This document shows, piece after piece, positions 54,677 through 63,941 of a DNA stretch of 64,000 nucleotides; position 1 is the first letter of the stretch; each line of letters begins with the position of its first letter. The position numbers and the translations under genes were made by a program. Where the stretch lies: assembly GCA_963835085.1 (NCBI GenBank), contig CAWIED010000002.1:62001-126000 (forward strand). The letters run 5' to 3'. A model generated the notes under the pieces. It was not told where the DNA came from. It made no database searches and saw nothing but the letters and a program-made list of their open reading frames with translations. The DNA is from JBDIAG01 sp963835085 (GTDB lineage: Bacteria; Actinomycetota; Actinomycetes; Actinomycetales; CAWJMD01).

Positions 54677-54714
54677 GTCGTGGAGTTTCTCTATGGTCGT
54701 GGAGTTTCTCTATG
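54677..54714. repeat. 19-bp tandem repeat upstream of trxB
   Basis: GTCGTGGAGTTTCTCTATG occurs at 54677-54695 and 54696-54714, and a third partial copy follows. It lies directly upstream of the trxB start, where a promoter is expected. Confidence 0.85.
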
Positions 54715-54831
54715 GTCGTGAGTTCTCTGGGTAGGGGTTGCGCGCGTGAGGCATGCCGACGGGTCCGCTACCGCGCCCTGCAACAGATCGTAGGACGCGG
54801 GTGTTCCCCGGCTGGGGGCCTGACCGCAGCG

Positions 54832-56907
54832 TCAGGAGACGCTGACCTCGGCCACCTGGGCGCGGAACTGTCCGTCGACCCGCGGCAACTGCGTGAACCA
54901 CACGATCAGGTACTGCGTGGTCGGGGCGGGGTCGAGCGTCTTCTCCAGCGTGCCGGCCGGGCCCGTCGCCACCACCTGTGAGCCGTCGAGGGTGCTGCCC
55001 GTGGCGGTGCGGATCTCTACCGTGCCGCCTTGACCGTCCACCGTCACCGACACCTTGCTCACCGGTGCCGGCGCCTTGAGGGTGATCAGCAGCCCCAGGC
55101 CCTTCTTGAGGTTGCCGAAGGCCGCGCTGTTGTAGTGGCTCGACTTCCACGAGGTGGCCGAATTGCCGTCGATGGCCAGCGCCGCTTGGCTGTTGTTCTC
55201 CGCGCCATCGCCCTGGGGGTCGAAGCCGGTGGCGCTGGCGATCTCCGGCGCGGCTGCGGCCGGCACCGTGCTTGTGGCAGACGCCGATGCCGTGCTGCTG
55301 GCCGAAGCGCTCGCGGCCTGGCCGGCGTTGCTGCCTCCACGCAGCGACCAGACGGCGAGCACCAAGCCGATCACCACCAGCGCGACGACGGTCAGCAGCG
55401 GCCACGGTGAGCTGCGGCGTTTGGCCGGTTTGGCTGGGGGTTGCTCTGGCGGGGTGGGGGGCACACGTGGCGAAAGGTCGGGTTGGGGGTTGTTGAGGTC
55501 GTTGTTCGGGTCGTCATTGCCGCGCGCGATGCTGGCTCGCTCGGCCGGTGCTGCGGGTGGTGCTGCCACGGGCGATGCTGGCTTGGCTGGTGTTGGCTTG
55601 GCTGGTGCTGGCTTGGCTGGTGCTGACGCGGGCGAGGGTGCTGCGGCAGGAACCGCGGCCGCTCCCGCCCGGGCAGCGGCGACCGCGTCGAGAGCCGAGC
55701 CGAGCCGGCTCGTCCGCGCCGGGGCGTTCTGGTCGGCCGACGGCCGGGCGGGCGGGGAGATCGCAGCGGACGACGAACTGACAGCACTCGCGGAGCTCGC
55801 ATCGGGCGTAGAGCGCGCTTCAGGGGTGCCGGCCACGACCTCCGGCTCGTTCGATTCTTCTTCCCACGCCGTGGCGCCGCGAAGATCGGCGATGGGCTGG
55901 GCCTGGGTGGGTTGATCAGCGCGGGCCGAGCTGGCAGCCGATAGGCCGACGCCGGGCACACCGGCAACGGGTGTGGCGTCATCGGTGACGGCGATCGGCA
56001 CGTCCGACTGCTCGGGCTCGAACTCGGTCTGGGTGGGCGCCAGCCGCACCGGGAACCGGCTCGGCGGTCGTCGCGGCGCCGAGCGCAGGTCGTCGGCCAG
56101 CCGCCGGTTCGGGTGCACTACGGGGGCGGCGTGTGAACGTGCCCACGGCTTGAGCTGGCGCGCCAACTCGGCGGGAGAGGCAGGACCGTCATGGTTGGGC
56201 CCGAACGTCACGGCGCACAGTGTGTCGAGGTCGTTGGGAACGCCCGAGACGATGTCGGCCGGCGGCACGGCGGAGTCGCCGATCATGGGCGCGGTGTCGA
56301 GCGAGGCATGATGCGCCGACGTGCGTAGAGGCCAGCGTCCGGTCAGGCCTGCGTAGATCAGCGCGACCAGGCCGACGGCATCGACCCGCTCGGCTGCCTC
56401 GCCGGTGGGCTGGGAGCCACCGCGAGCGGCAGCGTCCACCGCGAGACCGTGCACCCGCACCGAGCCGTCCGAGGTGAGCAGCACGCTGGTGGGGTCGAGC
56501 GCCAGGTGATGCAGGCCCTGCCGGGCGGCCACCGCGAGTGCCTCGGACGCCTCGCCCACGAGCATCCGCACCCGTGCGGAGGAGAGCACACCGTCGTCGA
56601 GCAGATCGGCGATCGACTTCGCCTCGATCCATTCGCTGACGACGTAGGTCTGGCTCGCGTGCTCGCCGGTGCCGGGCTCCTGCGCCACGTCGAGCACGCG
56701 GACGAGCCGCGGATCGTCTACCAGGGCGGCACGACGGGCGGCATCCAACGCCTCGCCGGCCGTGTCGGCGGCGATCAGCCGGATGGCGACCTTGCGGTCG
56801 AGAGTGGTGTCGACCCCCCGCCACAGACTCGAGTGGGCAGACTTGGTGAGTTGCTCCTCCAACCGATAACGATCGGCAAGCAACGTGCCACGACCAACGG
56901 CATTCAC
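54832..56907 (-). CDS. Pseudokinase-type membrane protein (MviN/MurJ-associated)
   Basis: This 691-residue protein has a kinase-like domain (about 12-270) without catalytic motifs: HRD reads HLALDP and DFG reads VHGLAV, though VAIR keeps a residue near the usual Lys. An Ala/Pro linker follows, with one TM helix near 525-545. The extracellular end (SATGFDPQGDGAENNSQAAL, WKSSHY) is a galactose-binding/F5-8-like domain. It matches the C-terminal part of mycobacterial MviN, which FhaA binds. Here it is a separate gene, not fused to MurJ. Confidence 0.88.
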   Translation of the reverse strand: MNAVGRGTLLADRYRLEEQLTKSAHSSLWRGVDTTLDRKVAIRLIAADTAGEALDAARRAALVDDPRLVRVLDVAQEPGTGEHASQTYVVSEWIEAKSIADLLDDGVLSSARVRMLVGEASEALAVAARQGLHHLALDPTSVLLTSDGSVRVHGLAVDAAARGGSQPTGEAAERVDAVGLVALIYAGLTGRWPLRTSAHHASLDTAPMIGDSAVPPADIVSGVPNDLDTLCAVTFGPNHDGPASPAELARQLKPWARSHAAPVVHPNRRLADDLRSAPRRPPSRFPVRLAPTQTEFEPEQSDVPIAVTDDATPVAGVPGVGLSAASSARADQPTQAQPIADLRGATAWEEESNEPEVVAGTPEARSTPDASSASAVSSSSAAISPPARPSADQNAPARTSRLGSALDAVAAARAGAAAVPAAAPSPASAPAKPAPAKPTPAKPASPVAAPPAAPAERASIARGNDDPNNDLNNPQPDLSPRVPPTPPEQPPAKPAKRRSSPWPLLTVVALVVIGLVLAVWSLRGGSNAGQAASASASSTASASATSTVPAAAAPEIASATGFDPQGDGAENNSQAALAIDGNSATSWKSSHYNSAAFGNLKKGLGLLITLKAPAPVSKVSVTVDGQGGTVEIRTATGSTLDGSQVVATGPAGTLEKTLDPAPTTQYLIVWFTQLPRVDGQFRAQVAEVSVS

Positions 56908-57015
56908 CGCGACTCCTCCACCTGATGACTGACCAAGCCATGCTAATGCCCCGAGTCGGGAATCCCCTGAGGCTCGTGGCCTCGCCCGTAGGGGATGTTT
57001 GTCAGGTTGGTCTCG

Positions 57016-57483
57016 TCAGTCCTGGCTGTGAGTGGCGCTCGCTGTGGTGGTCACCGACGCCAGGTCACGGAGCCGGGGAACGTAGTGCAGCACCAGCGTG
57101 CCGCCGGTGGCGTGCAGGGTGAGGCCAAGGCTGCCGTCGGCGGCGTACTGCACCGAGGCCGGATCGATCGTGAAGCTCGGGTAGTCGTGGGCCAGATAGG
57201 CAGTGGCCGCGTTGTAGGCGAGCTGTGGGTTGCGTTGGCCGACGGGTGCCGCGTCGGCGCCGGCCTGGGCCGCCTGTTCGGCCGCGTCGCCCGCCTGCCA
57301 GCGCACGAGAGCACAGGAGATGCCGTCAAAGGCCACCACCCCGAACACCGCCAGGACGACGACAAGGCGCACCAGCCAGCCGATGACGATGTCACCCCGC
57401 TCGTGCTCACGAGCAATGTCGCCCCGCTCGTGCTCACGAGCAATGTCGCCCCGCTCGTGCTCACGAGCCTGCAGAACCGTCAT
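57016..57483 (-). CDS. Small membrane protein with 9-aa tandem repeats
   Basis: This 155-residue ORF starts at ATG 57483 (MTVLQAREHERGD). Three copies of EHERGDIAR-type repeat precede one transmembrane helix (IGWLVRLVVVLAVFGVVAFD). A helical AEQAAQAGADA segment and a small extracytoplasmic part follow. It resembles TadE-like or unnamed origin-proximal proteins. I cannot name it. It lies between murJ and the pseudokinase on the same strand. Confidence 0.6.
   Translation of the reverse strand: MTVLQAREHERGDIAREHERGDIAREHERGDIVIGWLVRLVVVLAVFGVVAFDGISCALVRWQAGDAAEQAAQAGADAAPVGQRNPQLAYNAATAYLAHDYPSFTIDPASVQYAADGSLGLTLHATGGTLVLHYVPRLRDLASVTTTASATHSQD
57391..57470 (-). repeat. 27-bp tandem repeat in the small membrane protein gene
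   Basis: Three copies run 57391-57417, 57418-57444 and 57445-57470, the first two differing at one base. Each unit includes GCTCGT-GCTC-ACGAGC, a short palindrome. They encode the EHERGDIAR peptide. Confidence 0.92.
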
Positions 57484-57639
57484 GCCCGGCAAGATCGGCC
57501 GGGCCCGCACCGTGCTTAACCAGGCCCAGCCCAGGTCGGCCCGGTCGGCCTAGTCAGCCGCTCGGCAGGCGACCCGTCAGGACGCAGGGCCAGCCATGAC
57601 AGCGCCCGGGACCTGCCTGCGCAGAGCCGAGCGGTCGAG

Positions 57640-59268
57640 TCAGCCGCCGAGCAGCCGGCCGATCCGACCGTCGCCCACGAGCCGACCGACTTCACGTACC
57701 CGGAACACCCTGAGACCCGCCAGGTACAACGCCACGATCACGCCACCGATCACAACACAGGCGGCCAGCGCTCCCACCCGGCCGTGTCCCTGCCAGGGCA
57801 GCACATGCACGAGCGCCCAGCCGATGCCCCCGCTGATCACGGCGATGATCAGGAGGCGCACATGTGTACGAATCACGTGGTACGCGTCGACGTTGCCGTG
57901 CCGGCGACGCAGCAGATAGGCCGACATCATGGCCGCCACCGTGTTGGCCAGGCTGAGCCCGAGTCCCACGCCCACCACCATCTGCTGCGGCGGCAACAGG
58001 AACGCCGCGAGCAGGTCGGTGACGATGACGATGGCCTGTTGCGGCAGGGTGACCAGAAACGGCGTCTTGGCGTCTTCGTAGGCGTAGAACACGCGCTGGA
58101 TGAGGTAGGTGGCGCTAAAGCCGGTGAGCCCGATCGCCATGGCTGCGATGACGCGTCCGAGTGCATTGGCCGTGAGCGGTGAGCCCACCATGGCCAGCGC
58201 CACCGGCTGCGCGAGCACGAGCAGACCGACGGTGGCCAGCACCGAGAACACACCGACAGTACGCAGGCCGAGAGACAGGTCTGCGCGCACGGCCGGCCAT
58301 TCGTCACGGCCGGCGGCGGCGCTCATCCGGGTGAAGAGCGCGGTCACGAGCGAGACCGCCACGAGCGAGTGGGGCAGCATGAAGAGCAGAAGAGCATTGG
58401 TATAGGCGAACCCGCCGGGGGTGTCGAGGGCCGCCGGGGTGCCGTGCGCTAGCTGGGAGGCCCGGTTCGCCACGTTGGTGGTGACCAGCAGGCCCACCTG
58501 CCCGACGAGCACGGCGGCGAACGTCCAGCCCGCCACCGTGCCGGCACTGCGCAAGCCGACCCCGCGAAAACCCCACACCGGACGCCACCGGAATCCGCTA
58601 TGCCACAACGGCCAGAACAGCACGACCGCCTGGGCCGCCACCCCTGCGGTGGCCCAGGCGCCGACCATGGCGATCTTGGCCGGAGTCCACGACGCCAGAT
58701 CACCGTTGCGCTGGGTGCCGTAGACCACCATGAACACGACCAGGCCCACGATGGACACCACGTTGTTGAGTGCCGGCGACCACATGTAGGCCCCGAAGTG
58801 CCCCTTGGCGTTGAGCACCTGACCGAGCACTGTGTAGAGGCCGTAGAAGAACACCTGGGGAATGCACCAGTAAGCGAAGCCGATTCCCACCGCGCGCCAG
58901 CCGGGGTCGACGCTGGCGGCATAGATTGTGACCAGCCAGGGCGACATCGCGGTGAGCAGCACGGTCACCACGGCCAGAGCGGCTACTGACAGCGTCACGA
59001 GCCGGTTGACGTAGGTCTGCCCGCCGTCGCCGTTCTTGGTGGCGCGCACGATCTGGGGCACGAGTACCGCGTTGAGCACTCCGCCGGCCAGCAGCATGTA
59101 GAGGATGTTGGGGATCTTGTTCGCGGTGTCGAACATGTTGCCCGCGAAGGTCACCAGGCCGAGGGCGGCGATCAGCACGAGAGATCGGCCGAAGCCCATG
59201 ATGCGCGAGACGGCGGTGCCCGTGGCCATCAGGGCGCTGGAGCGCAACAGGCTGTTCGAGCGACTCAC
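57640..59268 (-). CDS. murJ: MurJ lipid II flippase
   Basis: This 542-residue MOP-superfamily flippase moves lipid II across the membrane. About 14 helices are seen. Family segments are SRIMGFGRSLVLIAALG and FDTANKIPNILYMLLAGGVL, with NAVLVPQ. It lacks the C-terminal pseudokinase found in mycobacterial MviN. Its start overlaps the DUF6049 stop by 4 bases. Confidence 0.94.
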   Translation of the reverse strand: MSRSNSLLRSSALMATGTAVSRIMGFGRSLVLIAALGLVTFAGNMFDTANKIPNILYMLLAGGVLNAVLVPQIVRATKNGDGGQTYVNRLVTLSVAALAVVTVLLTAMSPWLVTIYAASVDPGWRAVGIGFAYWCIPQVFFYGLYTVLGQVLNAKGHFGAYMWSPALNNVVSIVGLVVFMVVYGTQRNGDLASWTPAKIAMVGAWATAGVAAQAVVLFWPLWHSGFRWRPVWGFRGVGLRSAGTVAGWTFAAVLVGQVGLLVTTNVANRASQLAHGTPAALDTPGGFAYTNALLLFMLPHSLVAVSLVTALFTRMSAAAGRDEWPAVRADLSLGLRTVGVFSVLATVGLLVLAQPVALAMVGSPLTANALGRVIAAMAIGLTGFSATYLIQRVFYAYEDAKTPFLVTLPQQAIVIVTDLLAAFLLPPQQMVVGVGLGLSLANTVAAMMSAYLLRRRHGNVDAYHVIRTHVRLLIIAVISGGIGWALVHVLPWQGHGRVGALAACVVIGGVIVALYLAGLRVFRVREVGRLVGDGRIGRLLGG

Positions 59269-61580
59269 GAGGTTGCTCCTGGGTCGGGGGGAGTCGGCCG
59301 CTCTGCGGCTGAGGACGGATCGGCTACTGAGCTCGGGTCGGATTCTGAGTTCGAGTCGGATTCTGAGTTCGAGTCGGATACACGATTCGAGTCGGGTGCA
59401 GCTGCAGATGCGTCCGGCACCTTAGCGTCCGGACCTGAGTGAGGGTCGCGCTTTAGCGGGTTGCGACCCGTTTGCGAGGTACGGGTACCGCGACGGATCG
59501 ACCGAACGAGGCCGGCCGCTACCCCGATACCCGCCACCACACCCACCGCGGTCGTGCCCACCGACTCCCAGTCGGCACGCACCTGCACCCGAGTCTCGAC
59601 CGGTTGGCCGAACTCCACGCCGGTGGGGGTGACGAGCCGGATCACCACCGAGGTGTCACCGTTGCCCACTCCGCGCACGGGTACGTAGCCGATGGCTCGA
59701 CTGTGCCCGGGCACCACCACCGACACCTGCTTGGTGACGACGAGCCGGTTCGACCGCGGGGCCACGTCGAGCAGCACAGAGACCGGTTCGCCCGTGTCGT
59801 TCTGCACCGTCACGGGCAGCCGCACGTTGCGCGACACCTGGGTCACCGTGCTCCCGGGCACCACGTGGATGGCGCTGCGCAGTTGTTGCACAGAGCCTGC
59901 GTACTCCGCCCGCGCCTTCTGCCACGCCGTTGGGTGGGCGCGCCAGCGCACCGACACGAGCCCACTGGCCACCCGGCGGGTGGAGGTGACCTGGGCAGCC
60001 GGCTCGGCGAGGGCGGTGAGCAGGCTCTCGCTGCCTGCCAGCGTGCTCGTGACGTTCTTGACACCGGCACTCGACAGCGCCGCCTTGTGTTGCGCGGACG
60101 TCAGCTCCGGCTGATCGCGCGCCAGGGGCGGGGTGGCGGCGAGCAGGGCTGAGACGGTGCCGGGCGCCGTCCAGTCGGTGTGGGTGAGAGCGTTCACGCC
60201 GGCGGTGCCGGCGTAGGTGGCCGTCCACTGCCGGGGGGCTTCGACGAGCACCCGGCGACTACGGTTTGGGGCCTCGCGCGCAAGCGCGGCAGTGTCGGCC
60301 AGCAGCCGCTGGACTGCGGCTGCCCCACCGGCCGGGCCGGTCTTGTCCGTGTCGGCTAGCGCCTGCGAGAGATCTGGATCCACCAGCAACGACGGTACGT
60401 CGCCACCTTCGTAGCTCACCTCCGAGCGACCGGTCTCCGTGAGTCTGGAGGTGTTGATGGGTCTCTGCAGACGTCCGTCGAGCACGACGGCGGCCGTGCG
60501 TCCGAGCTGGGTGTAACTGAGGACGGTGGCGTCGTCGGCCACTCCGGCTGCGGGCAGCGCGATGTCTCGGCGCACGCTGACGCCCGCCTCGGCGAAGACG
60601 TCGGCGCCGAGTTGGTCGCTCTGTTTGGCCAGGTCGAGGCTCTTGGCCGCCGTCAAGGCCAGCACGTCGGGGTCGCCGTAGCCCAGCCCGAGCGCCTCGC
60701 GGCCCTGCACGGCATTGGCCACCGCATCGCGCCAGGCGGCTACCTGTGGGTCGAGGGCCTCGCCGGAGGTGTCGCCTGGTTGGGGTTGGGTGCTCGAATC
60801 CGGCGTCAGCGTCAGGATCGCCGGGTCGAGGGCGGGCACCACGCCGTCCTGCGTCGAGAGTGCGAGCAGGTTCGCGAGCCGTCCCCCGGGTTGGGTCTCC
60901 GCGAGTTGGGCACGGGTGCCCAGGCCTGTGGAGGCGTCGAGGTGATCGCTCGTGAGCGGGACGATCACTGTGATCCTGGGCTTTGCCGAGACCCGTGCAC
61001 CCGGGTCCCAGACCCCGAAGGTGCGTGTCACGGCGCGGCGATCGTCGTCGGAATCGAGCAGGACGAGGGCGACGCCGTGCGGTCCCCACAGGTCGGGATC
61101 GTCGGGCAGGCCGAATCCTCCTGCAGGCACGGTGAGGGTGACCTGTGCGGAGCCGTTTGCGGGAATCGGCTGGCTCAGCTCGGTGCGCACGATCTCAGTG
61201 CCCAATGCGCCCGTCAGCATGGTGCCGTTCCAGTTGTGCACGGCGGTGCGATTGCCCAGCAGTCGTGATTGCATCAACAGCGACACCGCCCAGCCGGCCG
61301 GGACCTCATTCGATCCGGCGTGCACCTGTACCTGCACAGTGGCGGGCCCGGACGGGGAAAAGGTGGCCGGCATCGCATCGAGTTCGAGCCAGGGCTCCTT
61401 GGGCAGCGCCGCGCTGGTGACCGCCTCCGGATTGCCCGTCGCGGCGTAGGCGCCGGCGGGGACGACGGAGCCGAGCCCCAGCAGGGTCAGCGCCACGAGC
61501 AGGGCGGCGAGTGCCCACGATCGGGCATAGCGGCCCGGTACCGGTCGGCCGTGCCGGAGACGCGCCGTGACTGCTCTCAC
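59265..61580 (-). CDS. DUF6049 family secreted/membrane protein
   Basis: This 771-residue protein has a signal segment (WALAALLVALTLLGLGSV). A large extracytoplasmic region follows with several Ig-like or polysaccharide-deacetylase-like parts. A C-terminal helix is followed by RRGTRTSQTG and a Ser/Asp/Asn tail. It is the homologue of mycobacterial Rv3909, encoded with murJ in most actinobacteria. The role is unknown but likely linked to the wall. GTG 61580 overlaps the Nudix stop. Confidence 0.85.
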   Translation of the reverse strand: MRAVTARLRHGRPVPGRYARSWALAALLVALTLLGLGSVVPAGAYAATGNPEAVTSAALPKEPWLELDAMPATFSPSGPATVQVQVHAGSNEVPAGWAVSLLMQSRLLGNRTAVHNWNGTMLTGALGTEIVRTELSQPIPANGSAQVTLTVPAGGFGLPDDPDLWGPHGVALVLLDSDDDRRAVTRTFGVWDPGARVSAKPRITVIVPLTSDHLDASTGLGTRAQLAETQPGGRLANLLALSTQDGVVPALDPAILTLTPDSSTQPQPGDTSGEALDPQVAAWRDAVANAVQGREALGLGYGDPDVLALTAAKSLDLAKQSDQLGADVFAEAGVSVRRDIALPAAGVADDATVLSYTQLGRTAAVVLDGRLQRPINTSRLTETGRSEVSYEGGDVPSLLVDPDLSQALADTDKTGPAGGAAAVQRLLADTAALAREAPNRSRRVLVEAPRQWTATYAGTAGVNALTHTDWTAPGTVSALLAATPPLARDQPELTSAQHKAALSSAGVKNVTSTLAGSESLLTALAEPAAQVTSTRRVASGLVSVRWRAHPTAWQKARAEYAGSVQQLRSAIHVVPGSTVTQVSRNVRLPVTVQNDTGEPVSVLLDVAPRSNRLVVTKQVSVVVPGHSRAIGYVPVRGVGNGDTSVVIRLVTPTGVEFGQPVETRVQVRADWESVGTTAVGVVAGIGVAAGLVRSIRRGTRTSQTGRNPLKRDPHSGPDAKVPDASAAAPDSNRVSDSNSESDSNSESDPSSVADPSSAAERPTPPDPGATS

Positions 61581-62116
61581 GCCGGATCCGCCAGCTGCTC
61601 CTCAGCAGCCCGTGCGATCCGCCGTTCGTTGACGAAGGAGAGCCGGGCGTCGAGATCGGCCAGCCGCACCCAGGCGACGTCGACGGCCTCGGCATCCGGA
61701 TCGCCCTCGACGCTCAGCTGGCCTCCGGTGGCTTCGATCAGGTAGTGGTGCACCGTCTTGTGCACGCGCCGGCCCTCGATGGAGAACCAATAGTCGATGC
61801 TGCCCAGAGTGCTCACGACGCGACCGGTGATTCCGGTCTCTTCGGCCACCTCGCGAACGGCGGCCTGCTCGGCCGTCTCGCCTCGTTCGAGATGGCCCTT
61901 GGGCAGGCACCACTCCAGTCGTCCGGCCCGGTTGAGGCGTGCGATCACGGCGACCCGGGGCTCGGGGGTGGTGACGTCGACCACGATGCCGCCGGCGGAT
62001 ACCTCTTCTACTGTGTGCCGGAAGTTCGCCAGCCTGTGCACTACGGTCTCGGGCAGCGGATGCGGCACCGGACGGGGCCGCGCATGCGGACCCTCGGAAC
62101 GCGGCTGACCGGACAT
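61577..62116 (-). CDS. Nudix hydrolase
   Basis: This 179-residue protein has the Nudix box at PKGHLERGETAEQAAVREVA with EETGI. ISAGGIVVD-type start and the LARLNRAGRLEWCLPKGH segment match the origin-proximal actinobacterial family (Rv3908/MutT4-like). It probably hydrolyses nucleotide diphosphate derivatives. ATG 62116 is used. It is divergent from cca and upstream of DUF6049 in one unit. Confidence 0.88.
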   Translation of the reverse strand: MSGQPRSEGPHARPRPVPHPLPETVVHRLANFRHTVEEVSAGGIVVDVTTPEPRVAVIARLNRAGRLEWCLPKGHLERGETAEQAAVREVAEETGITGRVVSTLGSIDYWFSIEGRRVHKTVHHYLIEATGGQLSVEGDPDAEAVDVAWVRLADLDARLSFVNERRIARAAEEQLADPA

Positions 62117-62204
62117 GACCAAACTCTACGGGCGGCTATGGGCGCAGCCTTGCCACAGGTCGGCGGGTCGGCGATCCGCCGGCCCTCGCTCCATAGGGCC
62201 CGCC

Positions 62205-62281
62205 GAGAAATAACCACTGCGTGTCGCTTCCTGGATCGGGCGCCTGACGGCCAGAAACCGACACTACCGTGCTTATTTCTC
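62205..62281. repeat. Dispersed stem-loop repeat, copy D
   Basis: Arms GAGAAATAACCAC (from 62205) through CTTCCTGG (62234) pair with CCAGAAACC (62251) through GCTTATTTCTC (62281). It lies in the divergent promoter region of the Nudix and cca genes, and matches copy C. Confidence 0.75.
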
Positions 62282-62337
62282 CGCGCGTCCCTAATGGATT
62301 CTCGCCCTCGACGGGGTCTCTGGCAGGCTGATGGGTT

Positions 62338-63876
62338 GTGACGTCAGCCTCCTCCTCGGTCGCCGCACTGCAGCAGCGCGCGGCCACCACCCTGCTCGCG
62401 TACGCCCCCGTCCTGGAGCCGTTGGCCGCTCGGTTCATCGCCGCCGGGCACGAACTGGCCCTCGTGGGGGGGCCGGTGCGCGACGCTCTGCTGGGACGGC
62501 TCGCGCCTAACCCGCAGGCTGAATCACGCAGCACCGATGTGGGCGCAAGGCTGGTTGGAGCCACCGCCGCGAGGGCTGAGATCGATCTCGACCTCACCAC
62601 CGATGCCCGGCCCGGGCAGATCCTGGCCCTGGTAGACGGTTGGGCCGATACCCACTGGGACATCGGCCGCGAGTTCGGCACCATCGGCTGCCGCAAGGGG
62701 GCCTTCACCCTCGAGATCACGACCTATCGCTCGGACGAGTACGACGGCACCACGCGCAAGCCGGTGGTCGCCTTCGGTGACACGCTGGACGGCGACCTGG
62801 CCCGGCGTGACCTCACCGTCAACGCCATGGCGGTACGGCTGCCGAGCCTGACCTTCGTCGACCCACACGACGGCCTGGCCGACCTGGCCGGCGGTCTGCT
62901 GCGAACCCCCATCGACCCGCGGATCTCCTTCGGTGACGATCCGCTCCGGATGATGCGGGTGGCTCGCTTCGTGAGCCAGCTCGGCTTCGAGGTGGAGCCG
63001 GCGACGCGAGCGGCCATGCGCGATCTGGCACCCCGGCTGGAGATCATCTCGGCCGAGCGGATCTCGGCCGAATTGACCAAGCTGATGCTCGGCGCCCACC
63101 CGCGAGCAGGGCTGGAAGTGCTGGTGAAGACCGGCCTGGCCGATCAGATGCTGCCCGAACTGTCCGCGCTCAAGCTCACGATCGATGAGCACCACCGGCA
63201 CAAGGACGTCTACGAGCACACCCTGACCGTGCTCGACCAGGCGATCGCCCTCGAACCCAGGCTTGGCGACGGCGGCAGGCCCGACCTGGTGCTGCGGCTC
63301 GCTGCCCTGCTGCACGACATCGGCAAGCCGGGGACCCGCCGGTTCGAACCCGGTGGCGGCGTCTCGTTCCATCACCACGAGGTGGTCGGAGCCAAGCTGA
63401 CGGCCAAGCGGCTCAGGGCGCTGCGCTTCGACAAGGAGACGATTCAGGCGGTGGCCCGCCTGGTGGAGCTGCACCTGCGCTTCCACGGCTACGGCACGGG
63501 CGGTTGGACGGATTCGGCCGTGCGCCGATACGTGAGCGACGCTGGACCGTTGCTGTCCCGGTTGCACCTGCTCACCCGGGCCGACTGCACCACGCGGAAC
63601 CGGCGCAAGGCCGAGCGGTTGGCCGCGGCTTACGACGATCTGGAGCAGCGGATCACCGAGCTGACCGAGCAGGAGGAGCTCAAGGCCATCAGGCCCGATC
63701 TCGACGGCACCCAGATCATGGCTCTCCTCGACATCCCGCCCAGCCGGGTGGTGGGGCGGGCCTACAAGCACCTGCTGGAGCTGCGGATGGAGCACGGTCC
63801 ACTCGGGCCGGAGCGTGCCGAGAGCGAGCTGCGTGCGTGGTGGGCCGAGCAGCCCGAGGCGCAAGCTAGCCAATAA
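62338..63876 (+). CDS. cca: CCA tRNA nucleotidyltransferase
   Basis: This 512-residue enzyme adds CCA to tRNA 3' ends, needed here since neither tRNA in the window encodes CCA. It has GGPVRDALLG, the catalytic DLTTDA and the RRDLTVNAMA segment. An HD domain (ALLHDIGKPGTR and FHHHEVVGA) follows. GTG 62338 starts the gene. It faces a shared regulatory region with the Nudix gene. Confidence 0.94.
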   Translation: MTSASSSVAALQQRAATTLLAYAPVLEPLAARFIAAGHELALVGGPVRDALLGRLAPNPQAESRSTDVGARLVGATAARAEIDLDLTTDARPGQILALVDGWADTHWDIGREFGTIGCRKGAFTLEITTYRSDEYDGTTRKPVVAFGDTLDGDLARRDLTVNAMAVRLPSLTFVDPHDGLADLAGGLLRTPIDPRISFGDDPLRMMRVARFVSQLGFEVEPATRAAMRDLAPRLEIISAERISAELTKLMLGAHPRAGLEVLVKTGLADQMLPELSALKLTIDEHHRHKDVYEHTLTVLDQAIALEPRLGDGGRPDLVLRLAALLHDIGKPGTRRFEPGGGVSFHHHEVVGAKLTAKRLRALRFDKETIQAVARLVELHLRFHGYGTGGWTDSAVRRYVSDAGPLLSRLHLLTRADCTTRNRRKAERLAAAYDDLEQRITELTEQEELKAIRPDLDGTQIMALLDIPPSRVVGRAYKHLLELRMEHGPLGPERAESELRAWWAEQPEAQASQ

Positions 63877-63941
63877 CGGTTGATCGGCTGGCGACGGGTG
63901 ATCGGCTGGACTGACCCGGTTGGTCTCGGCCGCTGGCAGCC

